DNA of 64,000 nt from contig NZ_JAKZGL010000015.1 of the NCBI RefSeq assembly GCF_022549355.1, positions 1 through 64,000 on the forward strand. Direction: 5' to 3'. Source of the stretch: Acinetobacter sp. NIPH 2699. GTDB taxonomy: Bacteria; Pseudomonadota; Gammaproteobacteria; Pseudomonadales; Moraxellaceae. Under the pieces are notes generated by a model. It saw only the letters and a list, made by a program, of their open reading frames with translations, did not search any database and had not been told where the DNA came from. Shown one piece after another: positions 33,863-44,135 of the stretch (positions are counted from its first letter, which is position 1; each line of letters starts with the position of its first letter). The position numbers were made by a program, and so were the translations under genes.

Positions 33863-33938
33863 TGGCGTCCCTACGGGGATTCGAACCCCGGTTACCGCCG
33901 TGAAAGGGCGATGTCCTAGGCCTCTAGACGATAGGGAC
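33863..33938 (-). tRNA. tRNA-Glu (anticodon TTC)
   Basis: The minus strand folds as a 76-nt tRNA: acceptor stem GTCCCTA / TAGGGAC, anticodon loop with TTC (CCCTTTCACG), T arm GGTTCGAATCC and an encoded 3' GCCA. It reads leftward behind rnt-pyrC. Confidence 0.95.
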
Positions 33939-33957
33939 TTCTTGAGGTGGGTGTATA

Positions 33958-34620
33958 TTAGGGTTCTGTCACCAAACTGTCAAGAAGATGAGGAGACAGT
34001 TTGTTCAAAATATAGCAAAACAGTTCAGCCGTCTTCTGGGTGTCATATAAAGCAGAGTGCGCTTCTTTACCATCAAACTCGATCCCAGCCTGAATACACG
34101 CTCTTGCTAGAACGGTTTGACCAAACATCACTGCACTGAGCGTAACGGTATCAAACACAGAGAAGCTATGAAACGGATTCTGATTTTTAGTTCCAGTACG
34201 TGCAATAGCTGCTTGTAAGAAACCTAAATCAAAGTGCGCATTGTGACCGACCAGTACGGCATGCGTACAATGCTGTGCTTTGCGTACTTCCGTGAGTGAT
34301 TTGAAAATACGACGTAAAGCACTACGTTCATCTTCAGCCATTGCAACACGCATTGGATTAAATGGATCAATACCAATGAAGTCTAATGAGCGGCGATCAA
34401 GATTTGCGCCTTCAAAAGGGTTAATATGTGCATGAAAAGATGGACCCGGTACAAACTGACCTTGTTCATCGTACACGATTGGAATGCACGCAATCTCAAG
34501 CAGCGCATCGGTCTGGCAGTTAAAACCTGCTGTTTCAACATCAACCACAACAGGCAAAAAACCACGGAAGCGCTGACCTATAACGGGGGCTTTATTTTCT
34601 TGTGTCACACTTTTCTCCAT
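33958..34620 (-). CDS. rnt: Ribonuclease T
   Basis: The 220-residue DEDD exonuclease has [11 protein letters not shown] (Exo I, about 24-34), [13 protein letters not shown] (Exo II), and [13 protein letters not shown] (Exo III, DEDDh). RNase T trims the 3' ends of tRNAs and other stable RNAs. Length matches E. coli RNase T (215). It overlaps pyrC upstream by 16 bases, so the two are co-translated, and tRNA-Glu lies just downstream. Confidence 0.93.
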   Translation of the reverse strand: MEKSVTQENKAPVIGQRFRGFLPVVVDVETAGFNCQTDALLEIACIPIVYDEQGQFVPGPSFHAHINPFEGANLDRRSLDFIGIDPFNPMRVAMAEDERSALRRIFKSLTEVRKAQHCTHAVLVGHNAHFDLGFLQAAIARTGTKNQNPFHSFSVFDTVTLSAVMFGQTVLARACIQAGIEFDGKEAHSALYDTQKTAELFCYILNKLSPHLLDSLVTEP

Positions 34621-35651
34621 TGCAGCGTTTTACCTGCATGAAGTGGAATGATTTTCTGGTCTGCGAGATAATCAAGAGACTCAGGAACGGTATGTTCTTC
34701 TTTTACCAATGTGATCGTGGTGGTATTACGTGGTAATCCATAAAAATCAGCACCAAAATGGCTGGCAAAACCTTCAAGACGCTCTAATTTTCCGACTTGA
34801 TCAAAGGCTTGGGCATATAATTCAATTGCTGTTGGTGCGCTATAACAACCTGCACAGCCGCAAGCATTTTCTTTAGCATCTTGGGCGTGCGGTGCACTGT
34901 CAGTACCCAAGAAAAATTTAGGGCTACCACTGGTCGCGACTTCTAATAACGTGGTTTGATGCGTTTGACGTTTCAAAATCGGCAAGCAATAGAAATGCGG
35001 TTTTACACCACCCACCAACATGTCATTACGATTAAATAATAAATGTTGAGGGGTAATCGTGGCTGCAACATTACGATCTTGTTCAACGACAAAGTTTGCG
35101 GCATCACTGGTGGTAATATGTTCTAAAACAACTTTTAGTTTTGGAAATTGTCTAAGTAACGGTGAAAGTACTTCATCTAGAAATCTTTTTTCACGGTCAA
35201 AAATATCCACATGATGATGCGTGACTTCACCATGAAGTAGTAACGGGACTTGATGTTCTTCAAGTTGCTCAATCACAGCATAGACTTTACGAATATCACT
35301 TACACCATTATCTGAGTTGGTCGTTGCACCAGCAGGGTAGAGTTTGATGGCATTTACATATTCAGATTCTTTGATTTTACGAACTTCATCAGGAGAGGTG
35401 TGGTCGGTAAAATAAAGCACCATACGAGGGTCAAAATTGATTCCTTCTGGAACATGGGCAAGAATACGCTCGCGGTACGCTAAAGCTTCTTCTACAGTTT
35501 TGACTGGTGGAACAAGATTTGGCATGCAAATCGCGCGGGCAAATTGTTTTGCTAAATCTGGTACTGTGCGTTTTAAAGCTAAACCATCACGCAGGTGTGC
35601 GTGCCAATCATCTGGTTGTAAAAGTGTAAGAGTATTCAAGGTGTACTTCAA
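34605..35651 (-). CDS. pyrC: Dihydroorotase
   Basis: The 348-residue zinc amidohydrolase catalyses cyclisation of carbamoyl aspartate to dihydroorotate in pyrimidine synthesis. Metal ligands are visible: [10 protein letters not shown], a Lys in [11 protein letters not shown] (carboxylated), [15 protein letters not shown] and GTDSAPH. Only TTG starts are available: 35651 or, equally likely, 35639, which would give MNTLTLLQ like other PyrC proteins. It overlaps rnt. Confidence 0.93.
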   Translation of the reverse strand: MKYTLNTLTLLQPDDWHAHLRDGLALKRTVPDLAKQFARAICMPNLVPPVKTVEEALAYRERILAHVPEGINFDPRMVLYFTDHTSPDEVRKIKESEYVNAIKLYPAGATTNSDNGVSDIRKVYAVIEQLEEHQVPLLLHGEVTHHHVDIFDREKRFLDEVLSPLLRQFPKLKVVLEHITTSDAANFVVEQDRNVAATITPQHLLFNRNDMLVGGVKPHFYCLPILKRQTHQTTLLEVATSGSPKFFLGTDSAPHAQDAKENACGCAGCYSAPTAIELYAQAFDQVGKLERLEGFASHFGADFYGLPRNTTTITLVKEEHTVPESLDYLADQKIIPLHAGKTLQWRKV

Positions 35652-35801
35652 ACTTAAAAATAATACAAATAATAATGCATAAAGTGTGAAAATGGTAACT
35701 ACAATTACGGATAAGTGGTTAAGTAAAGTGCACGACGGAATGAGAATTTATGCTATTTTTATCCAGCATAAAAATAGCGCATTATAAGAAGAGTAAAAAG
35801 G

Positions 35802-37079
35802 ATGGAAAATCAATATGATCTTGAGCAGTTAAGGAGGTCTAAAGAAGCACTGGAGCAGCTTATTGTCCAGCATTTTAAGTCAAAAAAAACGCATCAGGCT
35901 TTACCTGCAAAACTAGAAAATGAGTTCTGGGCGTTTAATATTGATCGAACACGGGTCAATGCGATTCAATTTTTTGGTCAAGGTGTGATCACCTATGCCA
36001 TTTTTATATTACTGATTTTACCCTCGAACTTTATTGTGATCCGTGAAAGTGTCGATTTTATCTCGGATTTTGTATATAGCATTTTGAGTTTAATTGTGGT
36101 CGGTATATCACTGTTTTTATTTTGGGTATTTGCACGTTTTAAAAGTTTGAACGCTTTATTCTATTCTGCATCGTGTTCTCTTGTTTTTTGCACCATTGTT
36201 TTCACCTCATTATTGATGATGAGTGTTTCAAATATGGTTCTTCAAAATCAGGCGATGGTCCTGATTGCTTTCTTATATATGTTGGGCTTTATTCTAAGTG
36301 GCATTAAACCATTACATATGTTGGCGATAGGCACTTTTGCTGCCTTTGTGATTCTACTCTTCCTGTATTTATTTAATATTCCTTGTGATTTCCTCATGAT
36401 TGGGCGAACGTTAATTGGCAGTATATTGCTTGGTTTCTCAATCAGTGTAATGCTCAATTCCAAAGAGCGAAGAATATTTATAAAGTCAAAAATCTCTGAA
36501 ATAGATGAAAAAATCCTACGCTTACAAGCATCTGAGTTGTTGCACCTCAGTCAGCATGATGAACTTACCAATGTGTCAAATCGTCGTACTTTTGAAGAGA
36601 TGTGTTCTTATTATTATGATTTAGCCTGTCAAGAGCAGACATCTTTATCCGTACTGTTTATCGATATTGATTATTTCAAAAATTATAATGATTTTTATGG
36701 TCATCAGATGGGCGACCAAGTTATTTCTGAAATTGCTAAAACAATAAAAGGTTCAATTAGACATATGGACTTTATTGCACGCTATGGCGGAGAGGAGTTT
36801 GTGGTGCTTTTACCACAGACATCTGCACAAGGCGCTTATGCTGTTGCGACCAATATTTATCGTGCCATTGATCGGCAGATGATCCCACATGAAAAGTCTT
36901 TAGTTTCAAATCACGTGACTATCAGTTTGGGTATTACGGTTTTTAATGGAAATCCAAAAATTAGCCAAGAAGTGTTAATTCACACTGCTGATAAAGCGTT
37001 ATATCGCGCTAAACAATTAGGACGCAATCAGATTTATTATCAACCTTTACCAAATATCGAAGAAAATATAGAAAATTAA
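35802..37079 (+). CDS. Membrane-anchored diguanylate cyclase
   Basis: The 425-residue protein has about six membrane helices (about 50-215) and a C-terminal GGDEF domain (about 250-415) with a GGEEF active site at 329-333. An RHMD inhibitory I-site lies five residues upstream at 320-323. It should make cyclic di-GMP from two GTP with product feedback. The N-terminal membrane sensor region is of the simple multi-helix type without a named signal domain. A short unit alone between pyrC and the L,D-transpeptidase. Confidence 0.9.
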   Translation: MENQYDLEQLRRSKEALEQLIVQHFKSKKTHQALPAKLENEFWAFNIDRTRVNAIQFFGQGVITYAIFILLILPSNFIVIRESVDFISDFVYSILSLIVVGISLFLFWVFARFKSLNALFYSASCSLVFCTIVFTSLLMMSVSNMVLQNQAMVLIAFLYMLGFILSGIKPLHMLAIGTFAAFVILLFLYLFNIPCDFLMIGRTLIGSILLGFSISVMLNSKERRIFIKSKISEIDEKILRLQASELLHLSQHDELTNVSNRRTFEEMCSYYYDLACQEQTSLSVLFIDIDYFKNYNDFYGHQMGDQVISEIAKTIKGSIRHMDFIARYGGEEFVVLLPQTSAQGAYAVATNIYRAIDRQMIPHEKSLVSNHVTISLGITVFNGNPKISQEVLIHTADKALYRAKQLGRNQIYYQPLPNIEENIEN

Positions 37080-37080
37080 A

Positions 37081-37112
37081 AAACCGAAGATCATATGCAT
37101 GATCTTCGGTTT
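37081..37112. terminator. Bidirectional terminator after the diguanylate cyclase gene
   Basis: A perfect 14-bp stem (AAACCGAAGATCAT / ATGATCTTCGGTTT) with an ATGC loop lies directly after the stop codon. It separates convergent genes. Confidence 0.8.
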
Positions 37113-37135
37113 CATTGAATCAGAATAATTGAAGA

Positions 37136-38374
37136 TTATTCTAGGAATCTTACAGTTACACCAGAACGTACTTTACCACCTAAATCATTGGCATCCCAGT
37201 TGGTTAAACGGATACAACCATGCGATGCAGTTTTAGAAATGAGTGACGGGTTTGGTGTGCCATGAATACCAAAAGATTTCTTGCTTAATCCAATCCAAAT
37301 ATTACCGACAGGACCATTTGGACCTGGTGGAAGTGATAATGGTTTAAGATTTTTTCCTTGTACAAAGTTCGATGGTGAATAGCTGTACCAAGGATTTTTA
37401 GCAACACCTGTTACTTTATAAGTACCCGTCGGAGAAGGCGTACTTGTACTGCCAATTGTTGCAGGAAATGACGCAATCATTTGATTACGGCTATTAAACA
37501 GGTAAAGTTGTTTTGCACCTTTGTGTGCCACAATTAAATGAATATCTTCAGGTAAATCATTGCGAACATTTGCAACAACCAGTTTTTCGCCTGCTTTGTT
37601 AAAGTTTGCTTTAGGGTTTAGTTGTCTGAGGAATCGTTCATCCATATGGAACTTTTCAGCGAGCATTTCAGCGACACGAGTGTAGTACAGTCCTTTCATT
37701 TTTGCTTGTTGAGCATAGTCAGAAGGGATTGAGTCCGCATAAGGGCCTTTTAGATCGGCTTCAGTGATAGTGTATTCAACATATGCAGGTTTAGTTTGTT
37801 TTGCAACTAAAGCATCCCACGTTTCTTTGGTGAGCTGTCCTGTTGGCGCTAATCCATTCATTTGTTGAAATGACGCAATCGCTTTTAATGTATTTTGACC
37901 GTTAGAACCATCAATTGCACCAGGTGATGCATGTGCATTGTTTAACATCACATGTGCACGAGCATAGGCTGGCAATTGACGTCTTGGCATATCTTCATAC
38001 CATTCAGCCGAGTTAATGGCATCCATTGTCCACGATGCAGGAACTTCGGGTGCTTGTGATGGCGTTTTGGATACTGTGGTTGCGGTATCTAATGTCGCTT
38101 CACGAGCTGGAGCTGCTGTAACAGCAACTTCTGGTCTATTTTCTATTTCTTGAGCGACATCTGCTGCTGGGTTTTGACTGAGCTGTGGTTCAGATGCAGC
38201 GGGTGCAACAGCACTGCTACTTGATGCTGCGAAATCAATTGCCAAAGGATCAATCGGATCTTGGACTGCAGAAATCTTTTGGGGATTTAATGCTTGCTCA
38301 GTTGTTGGCGCAGCAAAAGCAACATTAGCAAGAATACAACTTAAACTCATAGCGAGTAATGAGCGAACAAACAT
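37136..38374 (-). CDS. L,D-transpeptidase (YkuD domain) with peptidoglycan-binding domain
   Basis: From ATG 38374 the product is 412 residues with a signal peptide ending NVAFA-AP. An Ala/Pro-rich linker (about 25-115) leads to a peptidoglycan-binding domain (about 140-195, QNTLKAIASFQQMNGLAPTG) and a YkuD catalytic domain. The YkuD signature is HGTPNPSLI followed by SHGCIRLTNWD, whose Cys is the nucleophile. It makes 3-3 crosslinks or swaps D-amino acids in the wall. It resembles the Acinetobacter enzyme called LdtJ, but I do not assign the name. Convergent with the cyclase gene. Confidence 0.88.
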   Translation of the reverse strand: MFVRSLLAMSLSCILANVAFAAPTTEQALNPQKISAVQDPIDPLAIDFAASSSSAVAPAASEPQLSQNPAADVAQEIENRPEVAVTAAPAREATLDTATTVSKTPSQAPEVPASWTMDAINSAEWYEDMPRRQLPAYARAHVMLNNAHASPGAIDGSNGQNTLKAIASFQQMNGLAPTGQLTKETWDALVAKQTKPAYVEYTITEADLKGPYADSIPSDYAQQAKMKGLYYTRVAEMLAEKFHMDERFLRQLNPKANFNKAGEKLVVANVRNDLPEDIHLIVAHKGAKQLYLFNSRNQMIASFPATIGSTSTPSPTGTYKVTGVAKNPWYSYSPSNFVQGKNLKPLSLPPGPNGPVGNIWIGLSKKSFGIHGTPNPSLISKTASHGCIRLTNWDANDLGGKVRSGVTVRFLE

Positions 38375-38568
38375 GTAATTCAACCTTAAGAATTATTCAT
38401 ATTGAGATATAAGACTTTGCAAGTATTACAGAAAATGAACACGCTTGCAGTAGCAATTTTGTGACCAAGCGATTTTTTCGTCAGCTCAACGGATGTACGG
38501 TATAGAATTATATATCTTGTTCGATTTTTGCTATCATGCCTTCCATCTGAAAAATTTAGAGATTGGTA

Positions 38569-39642
38569 ATGACAACGTTGAAAAATGATCGTTTTATACG
38601 AGCTTTATTACGTGAACCTGTAGACACCACGCCTGTATGGATGATGCGTCAAGCAGGGCGTTATTTACCAGAATATCGTGAAACTCGTGGGCAAGCAGGG
38701 GATTTCCTTTCCTTATGTAAAAATGCTGAATTTGCCTGTGAGGTAACATTACAGCCTTTACGTCGCTATGAGCTTGATGCTGCGATTTTATTCTCGGATA
38801 TTTTGACTGTACCTGATGCGCTTGGTCTAGGTCTGTATTTTGAAACTGGAGAAGGTCCAAAGTTTCATAAAACCATACGTACCGAACAAGATGTCGCAAA
38901 TTTACCAAAGCTAAATGCCAAATCAGATCTCGCTTATGTGATGAACGCGGTATCGACCATTCGATCAGCATTAAATGGGCAAGTACCTCTGATCGGATTT
39001 TCAGGTAGCCCTTGGACTTTGGCCACCTATATGGTTGAGGGTGGTTCAAGCAAAGAGTTTCGTTTCATTAAGCAGATGATGTATGCCCAACCAGAAGTGT
39101 TACATACTTTGCTGGATCATCTTGCCGATTCCGTGATTGATTATCTCAATGCGCAAATTGATGCGGGTGCACAGGCAATTCAAATCTTTGACAGTTGGGG
39201 CGGTGCACTTGCACACCGCGAATATGTCGAGTTCTCAATGAACTACATGACCAAAATCATCGCTGGACTGCAACGTGAAAAAGACGGACGTCGTATTCCA
39301 ATTATTGTGTTCACTAAAGGTGGTGGACAATGGTTAGAAACGATCCTTACGACTGGCGCAGATGCGGTGGGTCTGGATTGGACGACACCCCTTTATACAG
39401 CGCGTGATGTGGTTGCAGGTCGTGTTGCTTTACAAGGAAATCTAGATCCAGCGGTACTTTATGGTTCAGCAGCTTCAATTGAAAAGGCTGTGAAAGCCAT
39501 GCTGGATGATGCTTATGCCAATGGTGAAAAAACGGGTTATGTTGCAAACCTAGGCCATGGCATTACGCAATGGGTAGATCCAGCACAACCTAAAATATTC
39601 GTTGATACTGTACATGAATACAGTAGCAAATATTTAGGCTGA
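38569..39642 (+). CDS. hemE: Uroporphyrinogen decarboxylase
   Basis: The 357-residue enzyme starts [20 protein letters not shown] at ATG 38569; the TTG two codons upstream lacks spacing for a ribosome site. It has the signature [16 protein letters not shown] (about 22-37), [12 protein letters not shown] and [10 protein letters not shown]. It removes four carboxyls from uroporphyrinogen III in haem synthesis. Length is as usual for HemE. Confidence 0.95.
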   Translation: MTTLKNDRFIRALLREPVDTTPVWMMRQAGRYLPEYRETRGQAGDFLSLCKNAEFACEVTLQPLRRYELDAAILFSDILTVPDALGLGLYFETGEGPKFHKTIRTEQDVANLPKLNAKSDLAYVMNAVSTIRSALNGQVPLIGFSGSPWTLATYMVEGGSSKEFRFIKQMMYAQPEVLHTLLDHLADSVIDYLNAQIDAGAQAIQIFDSWGGALAHREYVEFSMNYMTKIIAGLQREKDGRRIPIIVFTKGGGQWLETILTTGADAVGLDWTTPLYTARDVVAGRVALQGNLDPAVLYGSAASIEKAVKAMLDDAYANGEKTGYVANLGHGITQWVDPAQPKIFVDTVHEYSSKYLG

Positions 39643-39672
39643 TATTTTAAAAGCATTTGAAGGGCTGGTTTT

Positions 39673-40467
39673 GTGCAATTAATCCTATTTCCACTCAATT
39701 TTATGACTAAGGCAGCTTCGGCTGCCTTATTTGGTTTGTTGCTTTTAATTGCATTTGCATTCACCGCCCCGATGGGTAGTCATGAATATTATGGTTTCTT
39801 TCGATATGACTATCTGTTGTTTTATGCCATAGCGATTCAGATTTGTTTACTATATTTAAAGCTTGAATCGTGGGAAGAAGCTAAGGTTATTGCTTTGTTT
39901 CATATCATGGCAATGGGAATGGAGATTTTTCTGACCCATCCTGCGATCGCATCTTGGCACTATCCGCAACCTGCCGTGTTTAAATTATTAACCGTGCCCT
40001 TATTTGCTGGTTTTATGTATTCAGCCGTAGGCAGTTTTTTTGCTCGATCCTTGCGATTATATCAAGTTTCTTTTGCGAATTTACCGACTTTCGGCAATAT
40101 GATGTTGCTAGCAGTGTTGTCTTATTTCAATTTTATGAGCAAATTTTTTATTCCAGATATTCGGATGGGGCTGTTTATTTGGAGTGTGGTGATTTTTTGG
40201 AAAACTAAATTGTATTTCCAGCTTGATCAGTATCGTTTTAAAGTGCCAATGTTGCCTATTTTACTGTTGCTCGCATTTCTTATATGGATTGCGGAAAATA
40301 TCAGTACCTTTTATAAAATTTGGCTTTATCCAAGTCAGGTGAGTGCTTGGCATATGGTGGGTTGGGGCAAGCTCGGTTCATGGTATCTTTTATTATTACT
40401 CAGTTTGGTCTTGGTATTAAAAATCTTGGGAACGAGAGATAAAAATGGGTCTTGGCAGTTAAATTAG
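39673..40467 (+). CDS. DUF817-family membrane protein
   Basis: The 264-residue protein has about seven to eight membrane helices and matches the DUF817 pattern: FRYDYLLFYAIAIQ, the HIMAMGMEIFLTHPAIASWHYP segment (with conserved His and Tyr residues) and TKLYFQLDQYRFKVPML. Function is unknown. It starts at a GTG just behind hemE and may be read with it. Confidence 0.8.
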   Translation: MQLILFPLNFMTKAASAALFGLLLLIAFAFTAPMGSHEYYGFFRYDYLLFYAIAIQICLLYLKLESWEEAKVIALFHIMAMGMEIFLTHPAIASWHYPQPAVFKLLTVPLFAGFMYSAVGSFFARSLRLYQVSFANLPTFGNMMLLAVLSYFNFMSKFFIPDIRMGLFIWSVVIFWKTKLYFQLDQYRFKVPMLPILLLLAFLIWIAENISTFYKIWLYPSQVSAWHMVGWGKLGSWYLLLLLSLVLVLKILGTRDKNGSWQLN

Positions 40468-40647
40468 ACCCGCTAAGTTCTCTTAACAGACTTTTTTGAT
40501 TTCCCTTTATTATGAATATTTCAGATATATTTCAAAATTTATTTGCTAAAGCGAGCTAACCTCGTTATTTTAACTCCTGTGCGTGAGCTTTCACTGCACA
40601 ATTGTAATAACAAATACTAAAGAATAATTGATACTGGAGACTTTCTT

Positions 40648-41118
40648 ATGTTAAAAAAAATTGCATTAGCTGCATTACTCGCTGCTGGTTCAACCATGGC
40701 AATGGCTGATAATGATGTCGGTTGTGGTGTTGGTACCCAAGTATGGGCTGGTAAAAAAGGTGTTGGTCCAAAAATTCTTGCTGCAACCACTAATGGTATC
40801 TTTACCAACCAATTGTTAGGGATTACTTTTGGTACTTTAGGTTGCCGTCAAGGTGGAACTGTTACTGCACAAGTGGTGACTTTTACCAATGAAAATGCTG
40901 AGTCTTTAGCGCGTGATATGGCAGTAGGCCAAGGCGAAAGCTTAAATGTACTGGCTGAACTCATGCAAATTAAATCAGAAGACAAAGCGCGCTTCTTCGC
41001 TGTATCTAAAGCAAACTTTGCTGAGATTTATTCAAGTGAAAATCAACATACACTTCAAGTTTTAGATTCTTTACAGAATGTAATGGCAAATGATGACGTA
41101 TTAAAAGCATACGTTTAA
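40648..41118 (+). CDS. DUF3015-family periplasmic protein
   Basis: The 156-residue protein has a signal peptide (KKIALAALLAAGSTMAMA-DN), so it is exported. The DUF3015 pattern follows: DVGCGVGTQVWAGKKG, ATTNGIFTNQLLGITFGTLGC and an acidic C-terminal helical part. Function is unknown. It stands beside a DUF4105 gene in the same direction, a pairing I recall from Pseudomonas. Confidence 0.85.
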   Translation: MLKKIALAALLAAGSTMAMADNDVGCGVGTQVWAGKKGVGPKILAATTNGIFTNQLLGITFGTLGCRQGGTVTAQVVTFTNENAESLARDMAVGQGESLNVLAELMQIKSEDKARFFAVSKANFAEIYSSENQHTLQVLDSLQNVMANDDVLKAYV

Positions 41119-41134
41119 CTTGTTGCATGATGAG

Positions 41135-41160
41135 ACCCTGTCCTCGTGACAGGGTTTTCT
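41135..41160 (+). terminator. Intrinsic terminator after the DUF3015 gene
   Basis: ACCCTGTC-CTCGT-GACAGGGT followed by TTTCTT, 17 bases after the stop. It implies the DUF3015 and DUF4105 genes are only partly co-transcribed. Confidence 0.85.
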
Positions 41161-41197
41161 TATAATACTTAATTATATTTAAAATATTTGTTGCTGA

Positions 41198-43078
41198 ATG
41201 AAATTTTTAACCTTTGCGATTACTGCCTTTTTATCTCATATTGCACATGCTGCGATTGAACCGAATATTCAAAACTACCTTAATCTTGCTGAACAAAAAC
41301 GATTAGATCAACAGGTGACTTGGCAACGTTTAATGTATGCAGATCGCTCTGGAAAAAGTGAGGTTGACTATCAAGGTTACTTTTATGCAGAAGAAGGTAA
41401 AAGCAATTTAAATAAAGAATTAAAAGCAGATATAAAAGCATTATTTCTAGCGTCAGCAGATAATCAGTCTTTTCGATGCAAATTTCCTGCACGCAGTCGT
41501 TGGTTAATGCAACAATTAAATATTGATGCCAAGCAACTTCCAGTAGTGAGTTGTCCTGAATTTGATGAATGGATCAATCAGATTAATCCTTATAAAGCGA
41601 CACTGATTTATGCAACCGATTTTATGGGAAATCCAAGCTCAATGTTTGGACATACGCTATTGCGTTTAGACCCAAAAGATCAAAAAGAATTAAATTTGGT
41701 TTCTTATGCAGTGAATTATGCTGCAACTGTCAATAATCAAGATAACTGGTCCTATGCTTGGAAAGGGTTAACAGGGCAGTATCCTGGTGAATATTCATTG
41801 ATGCCGTACTATCGTAAAGTAAAAGAGTATGGTGATTTTGAAAGTCGTGATCTGTGGGAATATGAGCTTAATTTAACTGCTGAAGAAACCCGTTTCTTGG
41901 TTGAACATATTTGGGAAATGCAACACGTGAGTTTTCCATATTATTTTGTCAGTGATAATTGTGCTTATCGTTTGCTCGGTTTAATTGATTTGGTTCGCCC
42001 AAACTTAAACCTAAAAGACCAATTTAATTATGCTGCGATTCCCATCGAAACATTAAAAGCGGTCGATCAGCAACAGTTGGTTAAAGATGTGGTCTATCGT
42101 CCAGCTTTAGAAACACAATTGCTTGCTCAAGCAAAACAGCACGGCACTGCTTTAGCGAAGGCAGCACATCAAGTTGCATTTGCACAGATGGAACAGGTTT
42201 CGACTATCTTGGCATCTTACCGCCCACAAGATCAGGCTAAAATCTTAGAAATGGCTTACGATGACTTGTATTTGCAATATATCAGCCATAAAGCCGATGG
42301 TGATGTAGCTCAAGTTCATTTGCGACAATTATTAGCTAAACGCAGTCAAATCCAAATTGATAAGCAACGTCAAGAACCTGAACGACCCAAGATTCAGCCT
42401 GTTGAAGGTCATCGTGCACGTAATCTCTCTGTTAATGTTGGCGAGGTGCAAGGACAAAAGTTCGTTGAGTTAGGACATCGGCAGGCCTATCACGATTTAA
42501 TAGATCCATCTGGTGGCTATCGTTTAGGTACACAACTGCTCTTTTTAAATGGTGCACTACAATACCGTGATGACAAACCGAAACTTGAACACTTAGATGT
42601 ATTGGCTGTGAATTCTTATAATCCGATTCAACCCTTTAAAGCACCACTCACATGGGGATTTAATTTGGGGTGGAAGCAAGAAGCTGTCGATGAAGGACAG
42701 TTTAGCGAAGATCAGCAACACGGTGTCATGAATTTGAATATGCAAGCGGGATATAGTTTGGCGGATTATGATCGTCAGCATCTATGTTATGCACAATTGC
42801 AAGGTCATCTACAAGCTGGACAAGCTTTAGATAAAGGTTGGCGTATAGGTGTCGGACCGACGCTAGGTTGTATGAATCAATGGTCAGATCAATGGAATAG
42901 TCTGCTACAAGTTGAGTTGCCTTATTGGCAGGATCAAAGTCAATGGAATCTGAGAGTAGGAACACATGTTCAGTATAGTTTGAATGCGAATAACGCACTG
43001 CGTTTGAATTGGCAATATGAACAGCAGGACCGTAAAGATTGGACAAAACTAGGTTTAGGTTATGTTCGGTTCTTCTAG
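41198..43078 (+). CDS. DUF4105 (Lnb N-terminal) periplasmic/outer-membrane protein
   Basis: The 626-residue protein has a signal peptide (TAFLSHIAHA-AI). The Lnb_N/DUF4105 domain (about 130-280) carries DFMGNPSSMFGHTLLRL and SDNCAYRLLGL, a His and Cys arrangement resembling a papain-like peptidase. The C-terminal third (about 410-626) is made of alternating aromatic beta-strands ending YVRFF, like a small outer-membrane beta-barrel. Together this suggests a barrel-anchored periplasmic enzyme. The activity is unknown. Confidence 0.8.
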   Translation: MKFLTFAITAFLSHIAHAAIEPNIQNYLNLAEQKRLDQQVTWQRLMYADRSGKSEVDYQGYFYAEEGKSNLNKELKADIKALFLASADNQSFRCKFPARSRWLMQQLNIDAKQLPVVSCPEFDEWINQINPYKATLIYATDFMGNPSSMFGHTLLRLDPKDQKELNLVSYAVNYAATVNNQDNWSYAWKGLTGQYPGEYSLMPYYRKVKEYGDFESRDLWEYELNLTAEETRFLVEHIWEMQHVSFPYYFVSDNCAYRLLGLIDLVRPNLNLKDQFNYAAIPIETLKAVDQQQLVKDVVYRPALETQLLAQAKQHGTALAKAAHQVAFAQMEQVSTILASYRPQDQAKILEMAYDDLYLQYISHKADGDVAQVHLRQLLAKRSQIQIDKQRQEPERPKIQPVEGHRARNLSVNVGEVQGQKFVELGHRQAYHDLIDPSGGYRLGTQLLFLNGALQYRDDKPKLEHLDVLAVNSYNPIQPFKAPLTWGFNLGWKQEAVDEGQFSEDQQHGVMNLNMQAGYSLADYDRQHLCYAQLQGHLQAGQALDKGWRIGVGPTLGCMNQWSDQWNSLLQVELPYWQDQSQWNLRVGTHVQYSLNANNALRLNWQYEQQDRKDWTKLGLGYVRFF

Positions 43079-43110
43079 CGGTTTAGAAGTGATTGTGTGG
43101 TCATTAATGA

Positions 43111-43473
43111 TCACACTTCCACAATAACATAGTATTTTTTAACCGCTTCAATCACTTCAAATGTACCGATAAATGCAGGCGGAATAATGCCTGCGCTGCC
43201 AGCCGTCACTTCAATAAAAGAATGGGTCTTGGCATCGTGTATACGCACCACACCTTCAATGACCTGAAAGAACTCTTGTTTATTGTCTGCAAATTGGATA
43301 TTCCAAGCACCGACTTCACATTGCCAAATACCACAGCTCATATGTGCGTGTTCATATAGGCTATAGGTCAGACGTTCAGGATTACCTTTGATTAAACGGT
43401 CAGGACGAGGGTAGTCAATGCTGGCTTGATTCGGTGTTAAATCACCATAACCTGCTAAGTAAATAGATGACAT
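43111..43473 (-). CDS. Cupin-domain protein (DUF861 type)
   Basis: The 120-residue protein is a single small cupin barrel: GIWQCEVGAWNIQF, then EFFQVIEGVVRIHD and GSAGIIPPAFIGTFEVIE. The metal-binding His motif of classical cupins is weak. No substrate is suggested. It starts 23 bases behind folE and is probably expressed with it. Confidence 0.75.
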   Translation of the reverse strand: MSSIYLAGYGDLTPNQASIDYPRPDRLIKGNPERLTYSLYEHAHMSCGIWQCEVGAWNIQFADNKQEFFQVIEGVVRIHDAKTHSFIEVTAGSAGIIPPAFIGTFEVIEAVKKYYVIVEV

Positions 43474-43496
43474 TTTCTGAATGCTCAGATCGGTTA

Positions 43497-44051
43497 TTAA
43501 TAACTTTCAGGAACAGCGCTCAAAAACTCACGACGAGCATCTTTATCCGTTTTAAACTCACCGACGAAAGAGACGGTACGGGTAGTTGATTCTTGTTTGC
43601 CAACACCACGCATCATCATACACATATGTGCTGAGTCGATGACAACAGCCACACCACGCGCTTGAGTGACCTCAGCCACGGCTTCTGCGATTTGCTGGGT
43701 CAAGTTTTCCTGAATTTGCAAACGACGTGCAAACATTTCAGTAATACGCGCAAATTTTGATAGACCTAAAACCTGACCTTCAGGCAGATAAGCAATATGC
43801 ACACGACCATAGAATGGCAGCAGGTGGTGTTCACAAAGCGAGTAAAACTCGATGTTCTTAACCAACACCATTTCATGGTTATCGGAAGGGAAAACCGCAT
43901 TATTGGTCACTTCTTCAAGCGTTTTACTATAACCAGAGGTTAAAAAAGAAAAAGCTTTAGCCGCACGCATTGGAGTATCTTGTAAGCCTGGGCGAGTTAA
44001 ATCTTCACCAACGGCAGTTAAGATGTTTGCGTACGATTGCTGCATAGACAT
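43497..44051 (-). CDS. folE: GTP cyclohydrolase I
   Basis: The protein of about 184 residues catalyses the first step of folate/pterin synthesis, GTP to dihydroneopterin triphosphate. Zinc ligands are visible in [10 protein letters not shown] and [15 protein letters not shown] chose ATG 44051 (MSMQQSY); a GTG at 44063 would add four residues and cannot be excluded. The usual N-terminal extension is short. It precedes the cupin gene. Confidence 0.93.
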   Translation of the reverse strand: MSMQQSYANILTAVGEDLTRPGLQDTPMRAAKAFSFLTSGYSKTLEEVTNNAVFPSDNHEMVLVKNIEFYSLCEHHLLPFYGRVHIAYLPEGQVLGLSKFARITEMFARRLQIQENLTQQIAEAVAEVTQARGVAVVIDSAHMCMMMRGVGKQESTTRTVSFVGEFKTDKDARREFLSAVPESY

Positions 44052-44135
44052 ATAAATGTTCACTTAGGTGGGTTGAACAAAACGGGAATTGTATCAGAAA
44101 ACGATTGAAAAAATTAATTTTGAACCAAATGCCGA